33,363 nt of DNA from Bacteroidales bacterium (GTDB taxonomy: Bacteria > Bacteroidota > Bacteroidia > Bacteroidales > Paludibacteraceae), in NCBI GenBank assembly GCA_015061185.1, contig SUWZ01000025.1, positions 10,284 to 43,646 on the forward strand. The letters run 5' to 3'. Numbering within the stretch: position 1 is the first letter of the stretch; every line of letters starts with the position of its first letter. This document shows, piece after piece, positions 25,271 to 33,324 of the stretch. A program made the translations under genes and the position numbers. The notes under the pieces were generated by a model. It saw only the letters and a program-made list of their open reading frames with translations, was not told the DNA's origin and ran no database searches.

Positions 25271-27052
25271 ATGAAAAACAAATTACAAACTCTTTTATTA
25301 GGAACAATATTGTCTATTTCTAACATTAGTGCATTTGATTATTCCTCTTATTCTGCAGGATATGCTGATTCTGACTATAGAGAAGCCCTAAATATGGGAC
25401 TAAAATTCTTTGGAGGACAAAGATGTGGAAATACTCACAATTGGATGTTGCATGATAATTCCGGTGTTTCAAAGAAATATTGCCATACAAAGGATGGTCA
25501 AGGAAAAGTAAATGGTGGAGGAAATGGGAACTACGACCTCACCGGAGGGTGGCATGATTGCGGCGATCACATAAAAGTGGCAACTACCATGGGATATGCT
25601 GCAACTTCACTGCTTGTGGCTTACGACATCTGGCCGGAGGCTTTTCAAGATAACTATGACGGAGAATATGGTGCCCCCAATGGCATTCCTGACGTCTTGG
25701 ATGAAGCCAAAATTGCCACGGATTACTTCATCAAATCATTTGTTGATGACAATACCTTCGTTTATTATGTCGGAGATCATACAGATCATAATGAATGGAG
25801 AACATCTTCTGCTCAATCTGATTTAAGCGTGGATAAAGGAGGGGATCCTCGAGCAGTTTGGACTACGTCCGACAAGGGTGGTCCTCAAGCGGCAGGGTAC
25901 GCTGCTGCTTTAGCTATCATGGCTCGCAGATACCCCGACAAAGAATACCAAAACAAATGCAAAGAATATGCCATAAAGGCTTACAATTACGCAGTTAAAA
26001 ACAAATCTAACCATGCTACAATTCCAACATTCTATCCCTCTCCAAATTCGGAATGGACTGACGAGCTGAGTTTGGCTGCAATCCTTATATATCAAGCAAC
26101 AGAAGATGAGAAATATAAATCTGACGCTCTTGGTTATTTGCAAGGAAAATGGGAATCCAACTCCCCTCTTGCATGGGATACAATGTCGGATTTTGCCTAC
26201 TACTATATTGTGAAGAGTGATGCTACAGCAGGCAACGGTCAGGGCGGATTAATCGCCGACTTTCTGCGTAAAAATGTTAACGTTTTGCATATCCCAAGTG
26301 GAGAAAAAGATTCCAATGGATTTCCTTACTATAAAAACACTTGGGGAACAAATAAATTGGCATGCGGAGGAGCGGTTGCTGCCGCACTGTTCTTAAAATT
26401 AGTTGAGGATGAGGTAATAGATGCCGGCGATGCAAATTTGAACAAAATTAAAAACTTCAACCTTCGAATTATCGATTACGTATTGGGCAAAAATGAATTC
26501 AATCACACCTTTCTACATGGGTTTAAAGGGGATATGCATTTCAGAATTCACCATAGAAACGCAATGGGACGCAATGACAACCCTCCTACAAATGTGAAAA
26601 ACAGTTGCGACTTCCTATTTGCAAGCGGCGGGCTTATTGGAGGTCCATCTGCTCCGGGAGTTTTTCAAAACATCATCGAAGGAGGTGCATCCTACACAGA
26701 AACGGAGGGAGGATGCGATTATAACGCTCCGTTCGTTGCTGCAATTGCTTCTGTTGTTGCAGAAAAAGATCCTGTAGCGACAACTTCTCTCAATACAACC
26801 AATAATGATTTAAACTACAATGTTTATCCGACTTATTTTGACGACTACATTGTTGCAGATCCAATCGAAACAAACTGTGGAGAAGAAACCTCCATTCAAA
26901 TAATTTCAATAAATGGAACGATTGTAAAGTCTCAAAAGACAAACAAATTTCTTCCGGTAGTTTTCGATACAAGCGATTTACCTAGTGGTAATTACATTTT
27001 ACTTATTACCACTTCGTGTGGGAGTCAAAAAGCCTATAAGGTGGTAAAATAG
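25271..27052 (+). CDS. Glycoside hydrolase family 9 endoglucanase with T9SS sorting domain
   Basis: 593 residues. The signal peptide ends at about residue 21 (SNISA). The GH9 catalytic domain follows directly with no Ig-like module: GGQRCG (48-53), DLTGGWHDCGDHIK (catalytic base Asp96/Asp99; the usual DAGD reads DCGD), GIPDVLDEAK, FHIHHR-type motif FRIHHRNAMG (424-433) and YTETEGGCDYNAPFVAAIA (475-493), where Glu477 or Glu479 should be the acid. Residues about 515-593 are a type A T9SS sorting domain (NVYPTYFDDYIVAD, DLPSGNYILLIT, KAYKVVK). It should hydrolyse beta-1,4-glucan internally or processively after secretion, and may stay bound to the cell surface. It is a single gene with its own promoter and terminator. 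Confidence 0.94.
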   Translation: MKNKLQTLLLGTILSISNISAFDYSSYSAGYADSDYREALNMGLKFFGGQRCGNTHNWMLHDNSGVSKKYCHTKDGQGKVNGGGNGNYDLTGGWHDCGDHIKVATTMGYAATSLLVAYDIWPEAFQDNYDGEYGAPNGIPDVLDEAKIATDYFIKSFVDDNTFVYYVGDHTDHNEWRTSSAQSDLSVDKGGDPRAVWTTSDKGGPQAAGYAAALAIMARRYPDKEYQNKCKEYAIKAYNYAVKNKSNHATIPTFYPSPNSEWTDELSLAAILIYQATEDEKYKSDALGYLQGKWESNSPLAWDTMSDFAYYYIVKSDATAGNGQGGLIADFLRKNVNVLHIPSGEKDSNGFPYYKNTWGTNKLACGGAVAAALFLKLVEDEVIDAGDANLNKIKNFNLRIIDYVLGKNEFNHTFLHGFKGDMHFRIHHRNAMGRNDNPPTNVKNSCDFLFASGGLIGGPSAPGVFQNIIEGGASYTETEGGCDYNAPFVAAIASVVAEKDPVATTSLNTTNNDLNYNVYPTYFDDYIVADPIETNCGEETSIQIISINGTIVKSQKTNKFLPVVFDTSDLPSGNYILLITTSCGSQKAYKVVK

Positions 27053-27067
27053 TATAAATCAAGACAT

Positions 27068-27114
27068 AAAATATCCCCCAAAGGTTCTGATAAAAAACTT
27101 TTGGGGGATATTTT
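27068..27114 (+). terminator. Strong terminator after the GH9 gene (probably bidirectional)
   Basis: A 19-bp stem (AAAATATCCCCCAAAGGTT with its complement, one G-T pair) and a nine-base loop, ending in five Ts. The As on the other side would let it also stop minus-strand transcripts. Confidence 0.9.
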
Positions 27115-27115
27115 T

Positions 27116-27170
27116 AGGCGAGTTCTATAAATTTACTTCACAGAATTTTTGAACTTATAGAACACTTCTT
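27116..27170 (+). repeat. Dispersed intergenic repeat, copy E (short)
   Basis: GGCGAGTTCTATAAATTTAC then TTCACAGAATTTTTGAACTT matches the left part of copies A and C. Confidence 0.5.
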
Positions 27171-27195
27171 AATTTGTCATAAGAAAGATAGCATC

Positions 27196-28326
27196 TCATA
27201 ACTCCCAATATGAAATTGCTTTCTCCACAATCGGAGCCATATCATAGTACTTGTACTCAGCCAAACGACCACCGAAAATTACGTTAGTTTCTGCATCTGC
27301 CAACGCTTTGTATTTTGCATATAAGGCATTATTTTTATCGTCATTAACCGGATAATATGGCTCCATACCCTCTTTCCATTCTGTCGAAAACTCTTTAGAG
27401 ATAACAGTTTTCGGACAATCGTACACAGCCTGACCAAACATTTCAAAATGCTTATGCTCTATACTGCGAGTATAAGGCACGGATTTCTCTGTATAGTTCA
27501 CAACCGCATTTCCTTGTAAATTTGGACAATCATGAATTTCCTCCTCAAATCGGACGGTGCGATACTCCAATTTTCCAAACCGATAATCGTAAAATTCATC
27601 TATTTTACCTGTGAACACAACCTTATCAGCCAATCCGCTCCAATAAACTCTATCCTCAAAAAAATCAACCCCTATTTTAGTTTCAATACCAGCTAACAAA
27701 CCATCAATCAACTTATTATACCCTCCCATTGGAATTCCTTGGTAAGAATCATTGAAATAGTTATTATCAAACACGAAACGGACAGGCAGACGTTTTATTA
27801 TAAATGGAGGCAAATCCGTACATTTTCTGCCCCATTGCTTTTCTGTATAATCACGAATCAAAGCTTCATAAATGTCCTTACCTATCAACAACTGAGCTTG
27901 TTCTTCCAGATTTCGAGGTTCAGCAACGCCTTCCGCAGCCATTTTTGCAACTGCTTCTGCCTTTTGCTCTTCTATCTTTGCTTTTGCCTCTTCAGGGGTT
28001 GTCACTCCCCACATCTGATAAAAAGTGTTCATATTAAATGGTAGATTATAAAGCTTCCCCTTATAATTTGCTACCGGAGAATTAGTGTACCTATTAAACT
28101 CCACAATTGAGTTTACAAAATCCCACACTTTCTTGTTGGAAGTATGAAAAATATGCGCACCATATTTATGCACATTGATTCCTTCAATATTCTCACAATA
28201 AACATTTCCACCTAAATGCGGACGTTTATCAATAACCAAACAAGACTTTCCTGCCCTCTTTGCCATGTAAGCAAACGTTGCTCCAAACAATCCGGAGCCA
28301 ACGATTAAATAATCATATTTACACAT
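27196..28326 (-). CDS. glf: UDP-galactopyranose mutase
   Basis: 376 residues from ATG 28326 (MCKYDYLIVGSGLFGATFA); upstream in-frame codons belong to spacer sequence. The FAD-binding Rossmann motif is GSGLFGATFA (8-17). The family motifs are CLVIDKRPHLGGNVYCE, GINVHKYGAHIFHTS, NSPVANYKGKLYNLPFNMNTF, EKQWGRKCTDLPP, RLPVRF and GRLAEYKYYDMAPIV. It interconverts UDP-galactopyranose and UDP-galactofuranose, supplying galactofuranose for surface polysaccharide. It lies downstream of a glycosyltransferase-linked block on the same strand, consistent with an O-antigen or capsule locus. Confidence 0.96.
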   Translation of the reverse strand: MCKYDYLIVGSGLFGATFAYMAKRAGKSCLVIDKRPHLGGNVYCENIEGINVHKYGAHIFHTSNKKVWDFVNSIVEFNRYTNSPVANYKGKLYNLPFNMNTFYQMWGVTTPEEAKAKIEEQKAEAVAKMAAEGVAEPRNLEEQAQLLIGKDIYEALIRDYTEKQWGRKCTDLPPFIIKRLPVRFVFDNNYFNDSYQGIPMGGYNKLIDGLLAGIETKIGVDFFEDRVYWSGLADKVVFTGKIDEFYDYRFGKLEYRTVRFEEEIHDCPNLQGNAVVNYTEKSVPYTRSIEHKHFEMFGQAVYDCPKTVISKEFSTEWKEGMEPYYPVNDDKNNALYAKYKALADAETNVIFGGRLAEYKYYDMAPIVEKAISYWEL

Positions 28327-28417
28327 ATTGTCTTTTTTATTCCTTACAATTGTTATATTGAATGTAGCAAGATTAAAAACTCGCCCTATTCTTTTTACAC
28401 TTGGTTGACACCTATTC

Positions 28418-29980
28418 TTACAGGTCTTCAATCAAATACTTGCCTATATTCCTTGTCTCGCCACTGAAATTCGCACCAATCAAAATAATCTTCTTGCCGG
28501 TTGCCATAAATGGCTGAACATAGTTCTTCTTGATTTGCTCCATCGCCTCTTCTGCTGTGCCGTTATATTTAAACTCGAAAATATAGACATAATCAGCCGT
28601 CTCTATGGTCATATCTACTATGCCGTTGGATGTATGAAACTCTGCCTTGGTATAGAGACCACAAAGATTGCACAAGATGAAAAGCACATTCTGATAGTGA
28701 TTTTCGGTATCTTTGATGAGGTCATACGGAGTGTTGGCAAAGAATGATTCCAAACGGTTCATGAAAGCTTCCGCGTCTCCTGACCTCACCTCCTCTACAA
28801 AACACTTTATTTCAAAAGCAGCAGCACTTGGTCGGACTGATGTGTAATGCGGTATCAGATAGTACAGAAATCCGCGTTTAACCTCCTCATTAGGGAAATC
28901 CAACTTATACAACTTCATACGAGACTTGTATTCCTTGATTGTCAAATACCCACATTTATACAGCACCGGAACTGAATAAGCTGAAGTCAACCATGAATTC
29001 CCTTTCAGCGTATATGGGTCTATCACAGCTCCAATAGTTGTTTCTAAGTTACAATCATCCCTTTTTAGCAATTTTACAAGATAATTTGGAGAGCCTGACT
29101 GAAACCAATAACTATCGAAATCATTCTTGCTAAATGAATTGAGTAAACTCCATGGGTTATAAACACCTTGAGTGTTCTCCGAGAAATGGTAGCCATTATA
29201 AAATTTGTCTATTTTACTGTACGCATCTTCAATCGTAATTTTTTGTTTATCAGCTAATCTGTGTATATATGGGGCAAGCACTCCTTTCAGATCATCATCC
29301 AAAAAGGCGCAAATATCATTATATCGTCTGTCAATAGAAATGTCTGTCAAATTGTTTAAATCGCCAAAAACCGTCTCCGGTCTAAATCCGGTTATTCCAA
29401 CTAAAAGAGCAAATTTGAAGTAGCCATCCATGCTTTTTAAAGGACTAAAGAAACCCATTAAAATATCAAGATACTCTCTTTGCAAAGTTTCATTGCCAAT
29501 CGTCTCAAGCATCGGCTTGTCAACCTCATCTACAAGTACCACCACTCGCTGACCACACTTCTCGTATGCTCGTTTGATAACACCTTGAAACCTTGAATTG
29601 ATGGACGTCTCATCTTCACATCTTCCATACTGGTCTTCCCATTTCGACAAATAATAAGAGAGGTGTTTTTCTAACGCACTTCTGTCGTTGTAGAGACACG
29701 CATTAAAATCCAAGTGCAGCACCGGATGCACCGTCCATTTCTGCTCCAACTGTTCCACTGCCAAACCTTTGAACAACTCCTTCTTACCAAGAAAATAGGC
29801 TTTCAAAGTACTGATAAGCAAACTTTTACCGAATCGACGGGGGCGAGATAGGAAATAGTAACGACCAGTGGAGGCAAGACTATGCATCAAAGCCGTTTTA
29901 TCTACGTACAAGAAGTCTTCTTTACGTAATTTCTCAAAATCCTGAATACCGATTGGCAAGTTTTTTAACGTCTGCTCCAT
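28418..29980 (-). CDS. AAA-ATPase-like protein with C-terminal PD-(D/E)XK nuclease domain (first copy)
   Basis: 520 residues. The N-terminus LPIGIQDFEKLRKEDFLYVDKT is typical of the AAA-ATPase_like family (PF09820). The P-loop is variant, SRPRRFGKSLLI (about 44-55), and the Walker B region is VVVLVDEVDKPM. The C-terminal PDDEXK_9-type domain (PF08011) has GIVDMTIETAD then YIFEFKYNGT, giving the D...ExK core. The family is greatly expanded in Bacteroidota and its function is not established. It is about as long as known members, so it looks intact. It has its own promoter box. The gene reads as richer in G and C than its housekeeping neighbours, hinting at transfer. Confidence 0.88.
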   Translation of the reverse strand: MEQTLKNLPIGIQDFEKLRKEDFLYVDKTALMHSLASTGRYYFLSRPRRFGKSLLISTLKAYFLGKKELFKGLAVEQLEQKWTVHPVLHLDFNACLYNDRSALEKHLSYYLSKWEDQYGRCEDETSINSRFQGVIKRAYEKCGQRVVVLVDEVDKPMLETIGNETLQREYLDILMGFFSPLKSMDGYFKFALLVGITGFRPETVFGDLNNLTDISIDRRYNDICAFLDDDLKGVLAPYIHRLADKQKITIEDAYSKIDKFYNGYHFSENTQGVYNPWSLLNSFSKNDFDSYWFQSGSPNYLVKLLKRDDCNLETTIGAVIDPYTLKGNSWLTSAYSVPVLYKCGYLTIKEYKSRMKLYKLDFPNEEVKRGFLYYLIPHYTSVRPSAAAFEIKCFVEEVRSGDAEAFMNRLESFFANTPYDLIKDTENHYQNVLFILCNLCGLYTKAEFHTSNGIVDMTIETADYVYIFEFKYNGTAEEAMEQIKKNYVQPFMATGKKIILIGANFSGETRNIGKYLIEDL

Positions 29981-29998
29981 AAACTTTTGATTTTACCA

Positions 29999-30006
29999 CA
30001 AAGATA
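29999..30006 (-). promoter_or_regulatory. -7 promoter box (TATCTTTG) for the first AAA-ATPase gene
   Basis: Exact TAnnTTTG match on the minus strand, 18 bp before ATG 29980. Confidence 0.6.
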
Positions 30007-30087
30007 ATGGTTTCAATGTGATTTCATAAAGTTGAAACAAAATTCATACAATATCGTTTGTGTAAATCTTCAAAAATTCTTTAATAC

Positions 30088-30111
30088 AAAAAACGGCTCA
30101 AATTTGAGCCG
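30088..30111 (-). terminator. Terminator downstream of the glycosyltransferase fragment
   Basis: The perfect palindrome CGGCTCAAATTTGAGCCG is followed on the minus strand by six Ts, about 75 bp beyond the fragment's stop codon. It may be the original end of the glycosyltransferase transcript. Confidence 0.85.
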
Positions 30112-30184
30112 CATAATATTTTCAAAAGAAATAACAATTCTTCTTCAACTTCATAAATTAACATTTTATCCATACACTCTGGAG

Positions 30185-30355
30185 TTAGACTCCCAGTCTC
30201 TCATACACCTCCATCGTCTGCTCCGCAATAGTATCCCACTTATACTTAGTCATGTCGTATGCTATCCGCGGGTAAAGGGCAATCTCTTCCAACTTCCGCC
30301 TCAACACTTCTGAAAGATGATTGGCATCACCAACTTTAAAATAATGGGAACACGA
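30185..30355 (-). pseudogene. 3'-end fragment of a glycosyltransferase gene, copy 1
   Basis: On the minus strand it encodes HYFKVGDANHLSEVLRRKL and then, past a short link, YKWDTIAEQTMEVYERLGV before TAA at 30185-30187. This is the typical C-terminal helix region of a GT4-type glycosyltransferase. There is no start and the frame closes upstream near 30383. About 94 bases (30195-30288) align with copy 2 with eight differences by my count, and the last 26 before the end match copy 3 exactly. Confidence 0.8.
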
Positions 30356-30412
30356 CAATTTATAGATATAAACCTACAACAAACTCTAAAATGGATTATT
30401 GCATTTTAAAAG

Positions 30413-31015
30413 CTATGAAACTATATTTGCCAAGAAAACAGAAATAACTCCGGATGCAACGGCACTTAGAAACCACAAAAAAACATTTACACTTTTATGT
30501 ACTGTAAAATGTATCCTTGCCCAATGAACATCTGTACCTACCTCCTCTATCAATTCTTCCAATTCGACATAAATGTTGTAGGAATCTTGATATGCATCTA
30601 ACGCTAACTTTGTATTAGAAGATTCTAACAATTTAGCCTTTCGCACAGCATCAACCGCCTCCATACGCAAAGACTTATAATAAGGATAAAACATTCCATT
30701 TTTAAGAACTGTTAAATCCACATTTTTTGTTTGTCTTTCAAACAACAATAATGATTCGTGCAACGACAAATTCAAATACTTATAACAATCCAGTATAATA
30801 CGAACGATGTGACGTTCTGCTTTAATTATTTCTTGAGTAATTTGCTCTTCTTTTATTTCATCTAAATAGCACCTAGCAATATGATCATGCAACGCACGAA
30901 TTTCATTAAATAATGGTAACGGAAACTGCTCAATCCTTGCTTCTATCTCTGCTATTAAAGGTTTTATCACAGTGTTATAATCACTATACAACACTCTTAT
31001 TTTTTCTTCATTCAT
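30413..31015 (-). CDS. Unrecognised helical protein with C-terminal membrane helix
   Basis: 200 residues, no signal peptide. Residues 1-165 are predicted mostly helical and charged (IAEIEARIEQFPLPLFNEIR, RHIVRIILDCYKYLNLSLH, KLALDAYQDSYNIYVELEEL). The last 30 residues contain one hydrophobic helix (NVFLWFLSAVASGVISVFLA). I do not recognise the family. It lies seven bases downstream of an 80-residue gene, forming a two-gene unit between two glycosyltransferase fragments. The architecture (cytoplasmic helical domain plus a membrane anchor, with a small partner) would fit a membrane-acting effector and its regulator, but that is speculation. Confidence 0.75.
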   Translation of the reverse strand: MNEEKIRVLYSDYNTVIKPLIAEIEARIEQFPLPLFNEIRALHDHIARCYLDEIKEEQITQEIIKAERHIVRIILDCYKYLNLSLHESLLLFERQTKNVDLTVLKNGMFYPYYKSLRMEAVDAVRKAKLLESSNTKLALDAYQDSYNIYVELEELIEEVGTDVHWARIHFTVHKSVNVFLWFLSAVASGVISVFLANIVS

Positions 31016-31022
31016 TTACAGG

Positions 31023-31265
31023 TCAAATTTTCGATAGTCTCTTATCTACATCTGATATTGGCATTAATTTTTTAAAAAACAAATAAACAGAACCTCTATT
31101 TACAAAGTGTTTACGAAAAATAGAAGGAGTCAATTTTTTTTCAATACGCTCCTCTATGAATGCATCAATTTCCTCGGCACTCATACGTAACAACTGCTCA
31201 TACGTAAGACCAATCTTACGATGAAGAGATTTTCTTGTTTTTATATTTAACTCATGTACTGACAT
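31023..31265 (-). CDS. Unrecognised 80-residue basic protein
   Basis: 80 residues starting MSVHELNIKTRKSLHRKIGL. A helical part with YEQLLRMSAEEIDAFIEERI is followed by FVNRGSVYLFFKKLMP and a basic end VDKRLSKI. There is no signal peptide or recognisable domain. It has an exact promoter box 20 bp upstream, and it is followed after seven bases by the 200-residue membrane protein gene, so the pair is one transcript. Confidence 0.7.
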   Translation of the reverse strand: MSVHELNIKTRKSLHRKIGLTYEQLLRMSAEEIDAFIEERIEKKLTPSIFRKHFVNRGSVYLFFKKLMPISDVDKRLSKI

Positions 31266-31284
31266 CTCCAGAGTATCAACACCA

Positions 31285-31292
31285 CAAAAATA
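31285..31292 (-). promoter_or_regulatory. -7 promoter box (TATTTTTG) for the two-gene module
   Basis: Exact TAnnTTTG match on the minus strand. A TTTG lies 22 bases further upstream, a plausible -33 element. The box is 19 bp before ATG 31265. Confidence 0.65.
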
Positions 31293-31387
31293 GTAATAAT
31301 TTTTAAATTTATAACAAACAATGTATGGGAAAAAGTTCTATCAATCAAGGGAAGCGGTTTTGCGCTAAATCCTATATATAAACAATC

Positions 31388-31491
31388 TTACACCCTCAGT
31401 CTCTCATACACCTCCACCGTCTGCTCCGCAATAGTATCCCACTTATACTTGGTCATGTTGTATGCTATTCGAGGGTGAAGGGCAAGCTCTC
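31388..31491 (-). pseudogene. 3'-end fragment of a glycosyltransferase gene, copy 2
   Basis: On the minus strand it encodes ELALHPRIAYNMTKYKW and then DTIAEQTVEVYERLRV before TAA at 31388-31390. It is shorter than copy 1 and differs at several codons (Tyr to His, Asp to Asn, Met to Val), so it is not a recent perfect duplicate. The bases after its stop (GATTGTT) are shared with copy 3 but not copy 1. Confidence 0.8.
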
Positions 31492-31620
31492 ATAATCCCA
31501 ATCAAAGAAAAAAAAACGACCAAAATTAGTTTTCAACTTCAGATTTTCCTTTTTTGTTATTCACCATTGCTTCCCGTTTTCAGACTTAATGGATGCAAAT
31601 TCACAATGCACTTCACCTAT

Positions 31621-33207
31621 TTATTCGCCCTCCATCCGTTCGATCTTACAACTGTGTTCCTTTGTCTTTTCGTCATAACTGATACCAACGAAAAGCAGGT
31701 CGCCTTTGTAGTTGTTCAACGCTTGACAATAGTTTTTTTCCTTTATCTGCTGCAAGGCACTTCCCGCACTTTTGTTATGTTTTAATTCTATCACCATAGC
31801 GGGGATGTTGGGTAGATAGGGTATTAAAACCAAGTCTGCGTATCCTTTGCCCGTAGGAAGTTCCTTGACAAGCGTATAGCGCGTGTTTGCGTAAAAATAT
31901 GCCAAACAGATGGCACTTTGAAAACAATGCTCATCATTGTAGGTCAGTGGGTTGGTCACCTCTGTATGGGCTGCATCGAGGGCCTTTGCCACAACCTCCT
32001 CGTTGCCTGCAATAGTTGCGTCGAGGAGCTTTTTAGAAGAGTTGATAATCTCCATAATTGGAGCATAATTCTCCTCGTCGTCAATAGAATTTACCCACTC
32101 TTGACGCACCTCCTCATTCGGGATGCAGCAAGTTTTATCTTTTTTGTTGTATGAGAGGTAACCCAAATGTATCAAATAAGTGAATGCATTGTCCTTATTT
32201 GTAATAGATTGAAGCGTGTTCTGAAATTTCTTCACATTCACCGGAACACTTTCTCCGGAAATCATTTTGATGACATCCTGCTTGATGCCTTTGAAATCCA
32301 TCATGATATAGTCTTTCAGAGCCTCGAACGAACCTGTGGCAGACCAGTAACTTTCGAACTCATGATTCATCATGGAAGAGACAACTGACAACGGGTTGTA
32401 AATATCTATGGAATCAGTAAGTCTGTAACCATCGTACCAACGAGCGCACTCATCCTTATCCATGCCGTATTCATCGCACAAGGCTTCAACCTCCTCCCTT
32501 GTAAAACCGACATGACCTGACAAACTCCCGGACTGCAACATGGTGTATTCCGTAAATTCGTTCAGTTTCGACTGCACTTTGTCCCGTACGATTGGTATGA
32601 TGCCGGTAATGTACGCAAGAGCAATAGCAGGACGAATAGTCGTCCCTTTGAACAGAGCATTTAATAGACTTAAATAATTGTCGAACAATTTATGTGGCAC
32701 CTGCTCGCGAATCAGCACATCATATTCATCTATGATGATAACAAACTTCTCTCCTAATTGCTTATAAATTTGTAAAATACACGAAGATATTGAGTTGGTA
32801 TCAAGTTCAATATCCGGATACTGCTCCTTAAATTCGTCCGTCACAGCCTTTTGCATGAACGAAATCAAGTCCATTCCCCAATCCTCAGTTTTGCTTTTCT
32901 GATACAATTCATTCAAATCCAACTTAATAACATTGAACTTGTTCAAATATTTATCAAAACCTGCCGTCTGACCAAACTTCATTTGACTGAAGACCTCTCT
33001 GGTGTCGCAACCCTTTGAGTAGTAAGCAGAAATCATGTTGCCTGCCATGCTCTTTCCGAAACGGCGAGGACGAGAAAGGCAAACAAAATTCCCTTGACTG
33101 CTCACCAACTTATTAAGCTCTGCAAGAATCAAAGATTTGTCCACATAAATTTCTGAGTTCAAACCAATTTGGAACGCATCCGAGTTCGGATTAAGATATA
33201 GACCCAT
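31621..33207 (-). CDS. AAA-ATPase-like protein with C-terminal PD-(D/E)XK nuclease domain (second copy)
   Basis: 528 residues. It has the same architecture as the first copy but is strongly diverged. The N-terminus is FQIGLNSEIYVDKSLILAEL. The variant P-loop is SRPRRFGKSMAG (about 44-55) and Walker B is FVIIIDEYDVLI. The nuclease-like core is KGYADLVLIP then AMVIELKHNKSAG (D...ExK). The sequence supports an intact gene. A near-consensus -7 box (TATCTTTA) lies at 33233-33240. It sits between glycosyltransferase 3'-end copies 2 and 3. The family's function is unknown; roles in mobile elements or defence are possible. Confidence 0.88.
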   Translation of the reverse strand: MGLYLNPNSDAFQIGLNSEIYVDKSLILAELNKLVSSQGNFVCLSRPRRFGKSMAGNMISAYYSKGCDTREVFSQMKFGQTAGFDKYLNKFNVIKLDLNELYQKSKTEDWGMDLISFMQKAVTDEFKEQYPDIELDTNSISSCILQIYKQLGEKFVIIIDEYDVLIREQVPHKLFDNYLSLLNALFKGTTIRPAIALAYITGIIPIVRDKVQSKLNEFTEYTMLQSGSLSGHVGFTREEVEALCDEYGMDKDECARWYDGYRLTDSIDIYNPLSVVSSMMNHEFESYWSATGSFEALKDYIMMDFKGIKQDVIKMISGESVPVNVKKFQNTLQSITNKDNAFTYLIHLGYLSYNKKDKTCCIPNEEVRQEWVNSIDDEENYAPIMEIINSSKKLLDATIAGNEEVVAKALDAAHTEVTNPLTYNDEHCFQSAICLAYFYANTRYTLVKELPTGKGYADLVLIPYLPNIPAMVIELKHNKSAGSALQQIKEKNYCQALNNYKGDLLFVGISYDEKTKEHSCKIERMEGE

Positions 33208-33232
33208 AATTTCTACTTTATTATTGTTTGTA

Positions 33233-33240
33233 TAAAGATA
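33233..33240 (-). promoter_or_regulatory. Near-consensus -7 box (TATCTTTA) for the second AAA-ATPase gene
   Basis: Seven of eight positions match TAnnTTTG on the minus strand, 25 bp before ATG 33207. Confidence 0.4.
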
Positions 33241-33324
33241 GGAAAATTAATCTGCTCTCTGACTATTTATTGAATATTTTTAACAACGTATATTATTAAT
33301 TTGAATTCAGCTAAACCAACAATC

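Larger units (their letters stand above)
30007..30412. other. Non-coding stretch with terminator and a glycosyltransferase 3'-end fragment
   Basis: It contains the terminator at 30088-30111 and the fragment at 30185-30355. I see no intact gene. Confidence 0.7.
31266..31620. other. Non-coding stretch with promoter and glycosyltransferase fragment copy 2
   Basis: It holds a promoter box, the fragment at 31388-31491 and about 130 bp of AT-rich sequence up to the next stop codon. I see no gene. Confidence 0.65.

Noticed and set aside
28327-28431. N-terminal extension of the UDP-galactopyranose mutase frame
   Set aside because: The FAD-binding motif starts right after ATG 28326, as in the family. 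The extension is spacer that overlaps the AAA-ATPase end.
31462-31785. Plus-strand open frame of 107 codons
   Set aside because: It runs antisense through the AAA-ATPase C-terminus and a glycosyltransferase fragment, and its composition looks like a shadow.
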